Assembly: GCA_037074615.1 (NCBI GenBank) | Contig: CM073535.1 | Coordinates: 5,084,001 to 5,148,000 of the forward strand | DNA length: 64,000 nucleotides | Source: Leucaena leucocephala | Lineage: Eukaryota; Streptophyta; Magnoliopsida; Fabales; Fabaceae | Reading direction: 5' to 3' | Shown: positions 33,057 to 46,103 of the stretch, piece by piece | How positions within the stretch are numbered: position 1 is the first letter of the stretch | Layout of the letters: each line of letters begins with the position of its first letter | The notes under the pieces: model-generated | The model's database searches: none | Told to the model about the DNA's origin: nothing | The model's input: only the letters and a program-made list of their open reading frames with translations | Made by a program: the position numbers and the translations under genes

Positions 33057-35929
33057 TCATTCACGGGCAATTTTGGTTTCAAAGCTGCTGAGGCAGATTG
33101 CAAAAGCCTGAAATGCTGAGATGGGGTACTGGTAATCCATTGTAAACAAATCCTTCCCTACTTTTCCAAATTGGAGGATGGTCTTCTCATGTTCTGCTCC
33201 AGAAGGTCCATTTTCTGGGGAAGCCACCAGCTGAAAGTTCTTCACTGAAGCAACTGTCACTCGTCCTTTGAAGCTCAAACACCAACATTGGAGCTGTTCA
33301 TGCCTCCTTGGAGGCTTACTTTTTAACACTAGCACCTCATCATTGCCCAGGGATCTAGATATAGAGTTTTCAATTCTATTTGATTTTGACCTAAAAAATG
33401 GGAATAAGGGAACCTTTTCTACATTGCTCGGAGAAAACTCAGTCTGCACATGTCTCACCCCTCCTGGTTGAATTGCCGAGGCAGGAATGGTGTCCATGAC
33501 AACTTTCATTCTCCTTGGACCCCTGCTTGTTACATTATAATTAGTGTGTAAGTATTACATTGTCTGTATATTAAAAAACTACACAATCAAGCATGAATTC
33601 TACTCAAAGTATTATTTTTAACATAAGGATGCGGGTAAATATATATGCAAAGAGAATTATAGTGTAACAATTGGCAATTCCTTTCAAGCCGAAGAAAAAC
33701 TTTGTATGAACTTGTTATAGTTGATGCTTACCTGGAGCCTAGCACATTTAATTCATATAAGATGTATGCCACTGGATAGTTACCAGTAGAAACCGTGGGT
33801 GAAACTTGATTTAGGTTCCCCAGTTTAACAGAGCGGCTTTTTGTAGTCTTTGCCCCTTTGTGAGGTGGCTGGCCATCATAAATTGTGAATTTTGTTCCCA
33901 GAAAATTTGATCTTATAGAAGAACTCAAAGGTGTAAGTCTTGGCTCAGAAATGAATGAAAAAAAATAAGTCACATTGCTCAGTTACCTCAGTTTCCCAAC
34001 ATAAGTGTTTCTTCCCTTTGACATATCATCAGCATCAAGAGATATGATATAATCCGTGCAGGTGGCATGTCTACACTGCGTGCTGCCAGAAGAAACTTTC
34101 CATTATCAACTAATGCTGCAAATTGAAGAAGACAAGGTTAGGATTAGAAGCTTTATAACTTGAACAGAACACCAAAGAATGAAGAAGGAAAAACAGTATC
34201 CTACAAAATTTAACAGAAAGAAATAATCTTCTAACTACATCTTCTGCAAAACATAATCATTCAACCTTTATAAAAGGGGCAATATTCTCACCGTTAGTTA
34301 AACTGAGAAACAAATAATATGTCTGGGTTGATCTTTTGCGCTTTATGAAGCACTGGATGGGGTTTTCGGCCATTCTGTAAAAAATTATCATCAAGTGTAA
34401 CCAACATGTTAAATATCTTAGAGGGCAGGGAAAAAATAAATTGAATGGATGTCTACATCAGCAAAAAGACAAGCACAATAGCCACATCCAATCATTGTCA
34501 CCTAAAACCAGGGGAATCTTTTATAGTAATGCCTTGGAGGGCAGGCAAACAATAAACTAAAGCATTCAATACAAAAGGAGTCATCTTCTGGTAGCCACTC
34601 AATTTGCTCCCTAGTTAGAGGTAATTATCATTTTGATTTTTGATCTGAATAATTAGATGCGTCCCAATGAGGCAATGAAGGTGTTTCGTTGACAGAAACC
34701 GAGCAAAAACATATTATATTATTCTTGCCAAACTAGAATATAATTCAGATTTTCTACTATCGTAAAAATGACTGCAAATAGTGTTGTTGGGAGAGAGGTA
34801 AAGAAAAAGAGATGATAAATGTCTAAAAAAACTCATATAAATGGCCATATATGGTACAAGGATTTTTTTTAAAGAAAAAAACGAGGTTAAAGAAAAGATA
34901 TGAATTTTATGCATGATCAATGTAAAGAATTAGTGGGTGTATAAATGTAAAGAATCCAAATTACATCACTAAATATTTTCTGTGATGAAATATTACTCAG
35001 ATCGACTGTTCTTTCTCTCTGCGCGCGCGCGCGAAGGATTGTGGGTTCGCGTGTATATTTTCAAAATTTTTTCAAGCATCGATGTTATCCATAACGTTTA
35101 TGATGATAAGTTAGCCAAAAGTACATATATATATTTTAAATATGAAGAAGAAAAGAGCATGTGGATGTGAATTTACTGATGAAACAGTAATTAACTGCTG
35201 GTGTCCGAAATTATTTAATAATTAAAGAAAAGGAAAAATATTTAAGGAAACAGAGAGACGAATAAGAACAGAGTATTAATGAATTCCCAAACAAAATTAA
35301 ACAAAAAAATATAAAAATATGCTAACAAACAAGAAAAGAAAGGCTAAAACCTTGCTTACCAAATATTTCATGTCCCAATGGGGGAAAAGATCAGATATGA
35401 ACAACTTAATTTATTTTTCTATTTTTTGACCAACAACAATCTACATTTCTTAACAAAACTATATTCAACATAAAAAATCTTGGTTATCAATAAATATAGT
35501 CCACTCTCACCCTTCACCCACTGGATTGTTTCAAGAGAAACCGAAAATCAAGGAGGTGTTGAAATCATGCATACTGAAAAAGAGGGAAAATTTTCTTCAG
35601 ACAGCCTTTAGTCCTCAAGGGAATTAGGTCCAAACCTGCTTAACAGAGATGGGGAAGGTGATGTTAGAGGAAACTTGAGGCGTGTTGACGATGGCCTTCG
35701 TGATGAGCCTCCAAGTGCGGCACACACCGGCGCAAGCCACCACGCTCCGGCGAGCAGGCCAAGAGCTTTCGGATGCTTCGATTCTGGCCAACACCTCTCT
35801 GAGAAGCTCCTGTGGCATGTTGGCCCAGCAGCTCTGGCCATCGGTGACGACGGGCTCCACCGAACCGTCCTGGACCAGTTGGTGGGACCTGTATCTCATA
35901 TAACGGAGTATGCTCCTTCTTAAATGCAT
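33057..35929 (-). pseudogene. TLP: Tubby-like F-box protein gene with two frame-disrupting lesions
   Basis: Five exons recognisable on minus: 35929-35636, 34374-34292, 34115-33987, 33911-33732 and 33522-33057 (TGA). Exon 1 carries the F-box (CWANMPQELLREVLARIEAS, then WPARRSVVACAGVCRTW). The tubby domain follows: NPIQCFIKRKRSTQTYYLF, NGKFLLAAR, SNFLGTKFTIYDGQPPHKG, YPVAYILYELNVLGSR, QCWCLSFKGRVTVASVKNFQ and FGKVGKDLFTMDY. The start of exon 2 (AATGGCCGAAAACCCC) is out of frame with exon 1 and runs into a stop, where PGPR-type codons are expected. In exon 3 one base is missing after GCAGCACGCAG, before the CRHATCTDY-encoding stretch. Exon 5 has PPRRHEQ where the family has PPRWHEQ, and KIARE for KIACE. 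Intact relatives tether to phosphoinositides and act with SKP1. Either a pseudogene or an assembly with two indels. Confidence 0.82.
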
Positions 35930-36740
35930 TCTGAGAGTAAAGACGAAGATAATGTGCTAATTTCAGCGTTGATTGGGACACACTCTCCAGGAAAATATGC
36001 TTTGTGGCGTGTGTTTTATACCTTGTGCTCGGGATGGACCAAAGCTGCCGTAAAAGAGAAAGAGAGCTTGGTAGTAGATGCTGACCATTTATGTTAACTT
36101 TACAAGACTGGTGAAGTGGCTGGTTATTATTATTAACTGTTGCTGGGTTAAAGTTAGTTGATTCATTGAACTGTCTCTTAATGGCAGTTAACAAAATTTG
36201 GTACCTTTTCCAGAGTTGTTTGGTTCCTTTCTCGTCTTAACTCCGAAGACACCGTAATAAACAAAGCTCACGAAAAAGGACCACATTCACATGAACAGTT
36301 CAGAATGAGTGAATCGCCAAGGATCTGTAAGTGACCTTTCACTAACTTCTTTGTCGTTGTTCATAAAATTTACGGTTTAAATTAGTTATGTTGGCCATAA
36401 TGATTATTTACAATGGGACCATTTACCCGGATGGTACATCATGGCGTCAATTTCGGCACCATTCACTCAGATTAAACATTCTAATGAAGTTGTAAACGGG
36501 GCAACGGAAGGCAAAAAAACAAAACGGGGATGACAAGAAAATGAGCCGAGCGTCTGATCTCTGGATATGATACAATAAACAACTATTCATAATTATTCAT
36601 GGAATTCTTATTGCAGGCATAATGCAAAGGAAAATCGAAATGAATTGAGCAGCCATGGCCAAAAATTCAATTCAATAGGTGAACCGAAATTAGAAAAGCT
36701 TTTGACTGAATTCTGTTATATGAAAGCTCAATAATAAATG
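35930..36740. other. Gap between tubby-like gene and COX10
   Basis: Should hold the tubby-like promoter and the COX10 3' UTR, as both genes are on minus. No further gene supported. Confidence 0.5.
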
Positions 36741-39700
36741 TCAAGGATAATTATCATATAGAGGAGCAGGCAGGAAGGGAAATGGTGCAATAGAGGCATA
36801 TGCAACAGGTGGACGTGCTGGTGTTCCTTTCATGTGCCTCTCCTTTTTCTTTTGGGGTACATATTCGTCATTCTCAACTGACGTTTCCATGCAAGATGAA
36901 GACTTTACAGACTTGGCAGCATTGTCTGCCATGAGCTGGTTATCAGAAACACGGTGAATTAGAAGCCCCGACATGAACACGGGGAGATAAATAAGACTGG
37001 CATAGAACATTCTCCTGGCTTTTTCTCTTGTACGATCTCTATAGAATGAAAATGCTGAAGCCGTTATTGCAGCAGTAAGGCACAACGACTCAAGACAAAA
37101 CCACCCAGAAGTCACACCCCCTGTAGACAAGTTCAGAAATAGTAAGTGTTAGGATTCTTCTACAGATCCGTTCATAATAAATGCAATGCAGCAAACTTAT
37201 GAGCAAGTTAAAAAATATATCACTGGATTTCTTCCGAGACAACTTTTGAAGAGCAATTTTCCCGATATAAATTCAAGGATTTCAGTTGCTGGCCGAAAAA
37301 CAAACAAAAGGATTTGTGTTTACTAAGCGTAGTATGCTGTTTCTAATCAAATTGATTCAGAATCTGAAGCTCTATTTTCTATTTTATGTACATTTCTAGC
37401 TCGTGTTTCATTGTTGCCCATAAGAATTACGCAATTTATCGGTGAACCAGGTCCTAGAAGAATAGCATTAAGAATAATTTTGGCCGTTTGTAACAGATCG
37501 TTTCATCACTAGACTACTCCTCTGAATCATTAGATTCAAAAGGGTTATTCACTTAAAAATATGCGTTTAAGTAACTAGAAGGTATTTTTAAAAATTTAAA
37601 ATTGGACCCAAGCATAAAGCAACTTTAGTTCAGGGGAGGGAGTATATAGTTTGAAAATAGAGGAACTGTTTTTGAAATTTCAACTGAACTCTAGGGAAAT
37701 TAACAAGGTCTCCCATGAAAGTATGCCATCAAAACTTGCAGCGCATAATCAGAGCAGATAAATTTGAATAAATACAAAATATTGCTAGAAGTTGGAAATA
37801 GCTACTCACAATCATAGGCCAAGAATCCCAAAGGGATTAGATAAATAGAGTTCCTCAAAGCCACAGATGCAGTTCTCTGACCAGATGGGTCGGCAAGTGA
37901 GTACATCTTAAATCTGAATTTACAACACATTAATTAATATGTAGATAGATGATATTATATAGTGTATAGACCGCCAACAAAGCGTATAAAAGCATCAGAA
38001 TGAAATCCATATATGTCTAATATTAAAAGAAATTTGCATATTAATATAATTGTTCACTATTTGAGCACATAAAATTAAGGACAAATTACAATTCTCCCCT
38101 AACAAATGCATCAAAAGGGGGCAAATTTTGATGTAAGACATAAAATGGAAGTTTGTGTATATTTTTCCAATAAATAGGAGGGCTGTGTACTTTGAGCTTC
38201 TCTCAGAGGAAGAGGAGTAATTCACTCTAAAATTTAACAATCTATCCAAATGGTATCAGCTAAGATAGTCATAGCCACGTATGAATTACTAAGCCCCATT
38301 ATGGAATAAGCCTTAGGAACAGAAAGTTAGTTGATGTAGAAAACATAGATCTCCCTCTCAAAGACGTCTCTATGAACAAAGGAAGTCAGCACATGAACAA
38401 AGATTGATCGAGGGCGGCACCAAAACAGTTGCATAAACAACAATTTATTGACATAAATAACCGCATTTGAACATACCCTCCAGCAGCATAATCACTGCGG
38501 CACATGTATGCAAGGGCCATAAAATGAGGTATCTGCCAAAAATACAAAGCAGCTGGAAGAATTAACGCATTTAATGAAATATCACCAGCAGCTGCGGTCC
38601 ATCTGAAAACGAAACCACAGAAACACATGGTGAGGGGCAGAAGAAACCACACAAAAATTTCCAAACTAGAACAGGACGAAAGAAGGTGAAAAAGGAGGAA
38701 GGGAAAACATTTAATTGGTGAAGTTTTATACTACATTTAATGATTAAATGGAGGTGTAAAGAAACTTCCAACAAAGAGCCAACTCAACAACTACTCTAAC
38801 TTCATTTCTTCAATAAACAACCGCCTTGACTTCATTTTCTCAATCATGTTTAGAAGTAGCTGCAACCATGCGGTTACCAATTGACAATTGCCATGCATTA
38901 GAGAAACAAAAGAAGTATTGCATAGAATTTACCCCAAAAGCGGTGGAACAGCACCAACAACAGCCCCTACCCAAGTATTCACGGGATGAATCCGCTTCAA
39001 GGGAGTATATACAAATGCATACAAAACGAGGTTGGAAGCTGCAAGCCCAGCAGCCAACATATTAGCCTGGAACAACCTTGTCATAAAGCTGCATCATTAG
39101 TTGCTCAGCTAACAGCATTCAAAAGGGTTATCCTAAGACTAAACAAAATGATGAATAATTTGATTTTGCTACCTTTGTTGCTATCAAAGCTGTGCCTACT
39201 AAACCAACAGATGAAGCCCAGTTGATTGCATGTAGTACTGTAATGCGTCCTGATGGTAGCGGCCTTTGACTTGTTCTCTTCATTTTGGCATCATTATTTA
39301 TCTCAAACACCTAACACACCAAAATCATCACATAGATTCAATGTCAACAAAGTACCAAAGGCAAAAGGTGGGGCAACCAAAAAACAAGTACTTCAGACCA
39401 AAGCTAGTAAAAAGATCACAGTAATATTAAATATTCCTGCTGGAAAGATAATGAGTCTAACAAGGTTTAGTTTACTATAGACAGATATTTTGCCATCGTG
39501 TGTGTGTGTGTGTGTCTTCTATCAATACCCTTCTTTACCATATCTATGTCAGAAGAGTAACATTATATCAATGCATGCAATTCATTTGAATCCTGATGTC
39601 TTGTACAAGCCTTCTTTCCTTCTTCAATTACCATCATCCCCGTTTTACATATTATTATGATATTATGATGAATATGAGTAGGTCTTCTCCTGCATTCTTG

Positions 39701-40966
39701 CGCCTATTGAAGTCTACATATCCTACGCTGATTGTATATTTCATCATATTAATCTTCGTGATCCTCAAATCTTGATGGAAAGCAAACCATGTGACATAGT
39801 CTCAAGAAGTGGTACAGAAAGAGAAACAAACTAGAGCGCTACTGAATGCACTCTAGAGTGACAATTATCCCAACAAACCAACCTGATTTAACGAGCTAGC
39901 AGATGCAGCAACCATCATGGTACCCATGCAAGTCCAACATAGTGTAGGAAAGTCAACAGCATTGCTACTGCCTAAGACAAATCCAGTCCCAGATGTAGCC
40001 ACCACAAGCATGCTGAAACCAATTAGAAGGGGCTAAGTTGAATTACAAAAACATTGACCCATCATCATAACCGCAACCAAACAATGATACTGAGTGGATA
40101 CAGAGATGCAAAAATGCAGAATTGTTGAAAATTCCAAGGAGGCTGAAACAGAAGAGACATATTGATCTTATAAAAAGAAAATAAGATAAAAGAAAACAGA
40201 AAATTTGCGACTCAATTAAATAAAACTTCCTCCAAGAATCCAACATCAACAAACAAGTTAATATCTAACAGACATTTCCTTCAGATGTACTACAAGCTAA
40301 GACCATTTTGTTAACAAAGCACAACCATCCGAAGAAAACAACTTGAGAAAGTGACGATGTTCCAGCCGCAAGAGTTTGCTGATCGAATTTGAATTTCGAT
40401 TAATTTAGGAATACTAATTTCCACAAAACTGTTCATTTAACTCATTCAATCTCAAAAATCATATTAGATGATAAAGCTAAGATATAAAGGCGGTGCTACT
40501 AAAACATAGGTCAGCACAAAAAGGGTAATACTAGATGGAACACATGGAACTACAGGATAGTCAGGTATCAGACGAGAGGCGGTCAAAACAATAAGAATAT
40601 AAATTTTACAAAATCTGACCTGAGACGAGCTTTAGAAAGCTCCCAATAGCATCGACTATAGTGGCGAGTCAAGTCCACAAATTCCCTAGCTTTAGACGCC
40701 AAAGCTGGGGAGAGAGATGTGAGATCCACTGAACCGGTAGAAGAGGGGGAAGCAGAGACAGCTGGAACGCCATCGGATTTAGTAAATCCAAGTTTCAAGG
40801 AATCTAGGGAGGAATTGGAATCGGGAACAGAGGACGACGAGTGGAGATTGTGAGAGTGAGAGAGAAGACGAAGACGAAGAACGCCGTCAGTGGAGAAAGA
40901 GGGAGGATTAAGGTTCTGAGAGGAATAGTGGAGGAGCTTGGAATAGAAGCGGAGAGAACTCCTCAT
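36741..40966 (-). CDS. COX10: Protoheme IX farnesyltransferase (heme O synthase), mitochondrial
   Basis: Seven exons on minus: 40966-40620, 40012-39883, 39310-39173, 39066-38933, 38602-38477, 37913-37810 and 37120-36741 (TGA). All phases are consistent, giving about 452 residues. It farnesylates heme B to heme O in the inner mitochondrial membrane, the first step to heme A for cytochrome c oxidase. The N-terminus MRSSLRFYSKLLHYSSQ is basic and Ser-rich, as in a mitochondrial presequence. The UbiA prenyltransferase signature lies in FEINNDAKMKRTSQRPLPSG, the second conserved site in YTPLKRIHPVNTWVGAVVGA, and IPHFMALAYMCRSDYAAGG and FKMYSLADPSG are COX10-specific. Several hydrophobic helices run between these. 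The hydrophilic C-terminal tail of about 80 residues is less conserved. The upstream frame contains no better ATG. No lesion seen. Confidence 0.95.
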
Positions 40967-41234
40967 CGCGCCCAGCACGCGAAAGAAGAGGAAGAGGAAT
41001 CGACCAGGAGACCAAGCCAGCAAAGGGAAAGCTCATTTTTTATTTTATTTTTTTTGCTTCGTTATCGTCTTTTTGTCCTCCACTCTAATTGGGCCGCTTT
41101 AAACTTTCCTAATGATTTTTTTGCCTGGCCCAAATTGATTTTTAGGCCCAATGCATTAATTAGGGAACAAATTTTAGGACAGTTTCGTCTTTGGATTCAA
41201 CTGACAAAGAGATAAGACATTCGACTATTTAGAG
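40967..41234 (-). promoter_or_regulatory. COX10 5' flank
   Basis: Presumed leader and promoter. Contains GGCCCA/TGGGCC-type motifs near 41090-41150 (TTGGGCCGC, GGCCCAA, TTAGGCCCAATG), which are common in promoters of plant mitochondrial and translation genes (site II-like TGGGCY). Confidence 0.5.
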
Positions 41235-41450
41235 TGTGTTTGATCTCTAGGCAGTATCACTTTATTGAGGTTTTAGTTACAATACTTGGGGAGGCATCCT
41301 AACTCTTAGGTGCATATATTTACGTTTGAGGGTAATAGACGGCTCGCCTTACCTGACATTAGTATCGCCTAGGAAGAAGGGAGATTTCGTCCTGCTCTTA
41401 GATCTTGGGTGAGCCCAACCTTTTTTTAAAAAATATTGTACCAAAAAAAT
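41235..41450 (-). repeat. Interspersed repeat R1, reverse copy
   Basis: Reverse order of the R1 blocks: GTATCACTTTATTGAGGTTT, GGGAGGCATCCTAACTCTTA, ACGGCTCGCCTTACCTGACA, TTAGTATCGCCTAGGAAGAA and a terminal T/A run. Confidence 0.7.
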
Positions 41451-41647
41451 AGTTGCAATATTGAGCTTAGGCTCATTGTATGTTGGTGGAGAACTGTTCA
41501 CAGATTGACAAATCATGTGAACATGTGGAAAGAGAGGCCTCGTGGTAAGAATTCTTATTGAGAAAGTGCACCCATGTCTAATAAGATTGTTTCTAATAAA
41601 AAATATATTTATAATTAAAAATATATATATATTAAGATGTTTTTTTA

Positions 41648-42285
41648 GCTTTATTTGGTTGGAGGGTTTTGGAGGGGAGAAGAGGAAAAAGTGTGTTTAG
41701 TTGAAAAAAATAGAGGGGAGGGGAGCTTTTTTGTTATGTAGTGCTCCCCTCCTCTCCCTCACCTCCCCTCTAAAAGTGGGATTTTTTGGAGGGGAGAGAA
41801 TTTTTTTCACTTTTATAATCAAATTGTCCTTCATATTTATTTAATATTCCAATTGTACCCTCAAACCTTTTTTTTATTTTTCTCATACCCAATTTTTTTT
41901 AATTGTTAAAACTTAATAAACATAATAAATTATTTATATATTATATTAAAATATATAATAATTATACAATTAATAAGAAATAATTTTAAAAGTGTATCAT
42001 ATTTTTTAATTTTATTATATATATAAATGAGATAAAAAATTTAAGATTTATAAATTAAAAAAATAATAATTTTGATATGAATATTATAAATAAAGAGTAA
42101 ATAAATTTAAATAAAGAGATAAGGATATATTTATCAATTTCTAATTAACTCCATTCCCCTCCCCTCCTCTCCCCTTCTAAACTAAATAAAAAATATCATT
42201 AATTAATCTCCCTTATATTTTTTTACCCTCTGTTAAATTAACCTAACATATCCTCCCTTCAGTTGAACCAAACAATGCCGTAGAG
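41648..42285 (+). mobile_element. MITE-like element with G-rich/C-rich inverted ends
   Basis: Left end TTTATTTGGTTGGAGGGTTT and right end (reverse complement) TTGTTTGGTTCAACTGAAGG, with mirrored GGAGGGGAG and CTCCCCTCC runs on both sides of an AT-rich core, about 640 bp. An inner inverted pair lies at 41690-41800. No coding capacity. Confidence 0.5.
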
Positions 42286-43242
42286 TCACTAGTGTCAGCA
42301 GAGAAGAGTTAATGTGCTGACTTTTAAAGGATGGAGAAAGGAAATGGGTGAGGCGAAGCCGAGTAGCTTTGTTTAAGCCGAGGTTTTCCTTTCACACCCA
42401 TAATAGAGGTGACCGAAGGTAGGAGTAGCCAGGAATAACCCTTCATAAAGAGACCAAAGCCAGTGAGTTTGCGTCCTGTATCTACGACAGTCTAAAGCCA
42501 GAGTTTCTTCTGGTTTTTGCTTGTAAGTTTCCTCTATGTGAATGAATAGATTGCAGTTTTATTAAGAATACTTAAAGATAAAGATTGAAAGAAATAAAAG
42601 CAAGTTCCTGTTTGGGCAAGAGTTCATTTTGTCTTGGATTTAAAAACAAATATTTTTTCTTGGGATGCATTGATCCGATACCTTCATCTTCCCATATGTC
42701 TTAATGAAAATTTATGAATAAACACAGGGGGTCCTACATTTTTATTTAGCCAACAAGAAATAAAGTCACCAACCAAATAAGTTTGAAACGCACCATCAAC
42801 AAGAACAAACAGAACAGAAAAAACAAATCAAGAAATTAAAGACACTTTAATAACTTAACCAACATCGATCATTTCAAAAGAGAATGCCGCCTTTAATGGA
42901 GAATTCGAGATATATAGAAGTACCACCATATATTCCATCCCAAGTTAATTTAACAATTAAATAAACAGAAAAAATGTACCCCACTTAATACTAAAAAAAA
43001 GCTATAATGAGCATAAGTAACTATAACTTAAAAATTAGTTATTAAAGTTTGGAATCCAAACTTTATAAATCTTCTCTTTCAAGGTCATCCTCCTTAAGCG
43101 AGACTTATGATAAAATCCCATCAACTAACGCATCATCATGATTATCAGTATATTGATTTGAAACCAACGTATTTGTGATCGATAAATAAAGGCTCGTGAA
43201 GGGTTCTCTCTCAGAACACTCAAGAACTAGAGAGAGAAAAGA
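42286..43242. promoter_or_regulatory. Spacer and promoter of peroxidase copy A
   Basis: No gene. Immediately upstream of copy A the sequence GATAAATAAAGG (43181) occupies the place of the TATAAATA box of copies C and E, so the TATA box appears mutated at its first base. Confidence 0.5.
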
Positions 43243-44853
43243 ATGATTTGTCTTCGGGTCTCAGTGGCAGCTCTATGTTGTGCATTGGTGGTTGTGGCAG
43301 GAACGATAATAACCGTTTCATACGGTGAGGAGTTAGGTGCTTCGTTTTACAAAGAGACATGTCCAAGGGTGCATGAGATAGTACGACAAGTTGTTCATAA
43401 AGCTTCCAAAACTGATCCTCGTATTACTTCCAGTCTCCTCAGGCTTCACTTCTACGATTGCTTCGTCCAAGTACCTTCTTCTCCATTCTCCTGCATCGTA
43501 TTTATTTTAAAGTAGTAATACTTAAAGCTGAATCTATAGTTCTTTTCGTTCTCTAGGGTTGTGATGCATCAATATTGTTGAACAAGACGGAGACAATGGA
43601 CAGCGAACAAGATGCTTTTCCAAACCAATTCAATTAGAGGATTGGATGTTGTCAACAACATCAAGTCTGCAGTAGAAGCTACTTGCCTTGCTACCGTCTC
43701 TTGTGCTGATATTCTCGCCCCTTTCTGCTGAAGTTTCTGTTGTCTTGGTACTTTCTCCTTCTATATATTCACACACACACACTAATACACCTTTCATCAA
43801 TCTTTTGTGTGTGTATGTGTTTGTGTGTGGGAACCAACTTTGCGAACAAAATTATAAATAAATGATCTATAAAGTACGAGCCTATATATATATAATATTA
43901 AACTGTCTTTAAATATGCACGCTAGTAAATTTGCGGAGTACGTACTTGATTAATTATGAATATGGACTTCCTCCGATCTTTTTTCTTATAATTAGTAAAG
44001 TGTGGGTGATCAAAACTAGCCAATCATTTAGATGTGATATAGGACATGCACTTTATTTTTAGTAAATAATAAAGAAAATGTAGTAATTCGAAGTTAAAAA
44101 AGAGGCAAAGTGAATAATGACAAGCAAAAGGAAAAGGGTGAAAAGTGGTGCTGGGATGAAGGGACAGCAGCACCACAGCCAATCGAACCCTCATAAATCT
44201 GAACCTGGTGGGTCCCTCACTCTCTTTGGATGAACTCAAATCTGGCTACACTGCTCAGGGCCTTGATCCTACTGATCACGTTGCTCTCTCTAGTATATTC
44301 ATCTCATCTTTTATTTCGTAATTATGAATTCTTCTTATGATGTTGGGCTTGTACTTTTCAGGAGCTCACACATTTGGAAGAGAACACTGCATCACATTTA
44401 TGGACAGGTTATACAATTTCAGTGTCACAGGCCAACCTGATCTAAATCTCAACTCAAATACCTTCAACAACTGAGACTCATTTGTCCTCTCAATGGGGAC
44501 GCCACCAACTCACCAATCTTTACCTAACCAGTCCCTACACCGTCGACAATAAATATTACACTAACCTTCTGCTTCACAATGGCCTCCTTATTAACAGTGA
44601 CCAAGAGTTGTTCTCCACTTCTGGTGCTGACACCGTCTCCATTGTCAACAGCTTTGCAAGCAAGCAATCCCTGTTCTTGGCTCAGTTCACAGCTTCCATG
44701 ATCAAAATGGGTAATATCATCCCTTTAATTGCCTCTGACGGTGAAATTAGATCTCACTGTAATTTTGTCAACTCTGAGTCCTCTCGACGATTCAGTGCTG
44801 TAATCACTCCCACCAAAGACTCTGGTGATCATGTTCTGGTCAGCTCAATCTGA
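43243..44853 (+). pseudogene. Class III peroxidase copy A, heavily broken
   Basis: Four exon remnants: 43243-43470, 43557-43747, about 44137-44292 and 44362-44853. Exon 1 is open and has a signal peptide (ALCCALVVVAGTI), but its active-site block reads RLHFYDCFVQ, with the distal catalytic His changed to Tyr. Exon 2 lacks 2 bp where FPNVNS should be encoded (AACCAATTCAATTAG) and has 1 bp extra at GCCCCTTTCTGCTGAA. Exon 3 has GGA TGA AGG in place of GGA CGA AGG, with further degeneration. Exon 4 keeps GAHTFGREHC but then loses frame after NTFNN and again near the LTSPYTVDN stretch. The 3' part is readable (NKYYTNLLLHNGLLINSDQE) and ends in the array's C-terminal tail DHVLVSSI. Closest to copies C and E by sequence. 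Confidence 0.9.
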
Positions 44854-46067
44854 ATAAGTTGATCCATGGGTCGATTTAATTATCTATGTAGGCGTGTGTA
44901 TGTCATGTGCCTGTGTACTGTGTTTTCTGGTATCATTCTGACGATAGTAGTAACCAGCTCAATGTGTGTGAGTGTGTTTGTGTGTGTGTGTTTTTTTTAC
45001 CATGAATCTACTGCTTTCCTACGTGTATTGAGTGAAAGGATAATTTATCATGTACACTGAATCCAGACGCCCCTCAACACACCATCTTACACAGTCCCAC
45101 ACTCTTGCTTTCGTTGATCTCCTTGGATCGGTTTACAAGCGAAATTATCTCACTTTATATATATGTGGTCACAATTTGGCAATCATCATTTTTTTCATAT
45201 CAACTAGTATCAGTAACTTTTTTTTAATCCTATTACAAATAACTGACTACACTTTTAGGGTTTGTGTATATCCTTTCTTACATAAATATCTTATCTGAGA
45301 TTTAAACTCAAGACTTAGAGGCATCTAATAAAGTCTTAAACCATTAGACTAACTCTGTGTTAGTTTTAACATATTTTTTTCACATAAGGAAATAATTAAT
45401 CAAGTTTTCATTAGCATTTTAAATTTAAATAGTGTTTGGATGAGTAGAATTTATTGACTTTCACTAATTGGAACAAATTGATTAAAAGATGGATTATATA
45501 GACCGAACAAATATTATTGTTGTTGATGATCTTTGGGTTAACCATCTGTATCAATATTCAGGCTAAATTAGCCACACAAGTTGAGCATCATATAATTATA
45601 TGAATTATCTGAAATTTATTGTTCTAAGATTTTTTTTTTTAATTTTTCAAACTTTAATTATTAAATTAATGCAATATTTTCTCATTTATATGTAACTTCA
45701 TATATACAAAGCATTGACCGGCACCTTGATGTGCAATTTGCCATTATTATTGAACCATATCATCCAAACCGAATGAGACATAATAGCTAGTTTGCTTTCG
45801 CCCAAACCAAAAAAGGTCATAATTATTATTAATTAGATTTAATTTCTCTTTATAAAACTTATCCATTTTTTCAATTGGCTGAACTTTCAACTTTGTTCTT
45901 TGTAGATAGGTGGAAACCATGTCCTCTGCTACATTCATAAATAAATGCAAGAATATGACATACTGTTATTAGGTATTTCATAGTTAATGATTTCCGAAGA
46001 CTAAATTTATTTGAGATATTTTTAATTAAGCATCCAAAATGTTCTAGCACTGAATAATTATCGACGG

Positions 46068-46103
<36 letters not shown>

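Noticed and set aside
35664..36194. Alternative minus and plus frames over the tubby-like first exon
   Set aside because: Out-of-frame readings of a GC-richer F-box exon. Only the F-box frame matches a family.
39499..39517. TG microsatellite in a COX10 intron, and GC run at 35021-35033
   Set aside because: Simple sequence without further structure. Not reported as separate findings.
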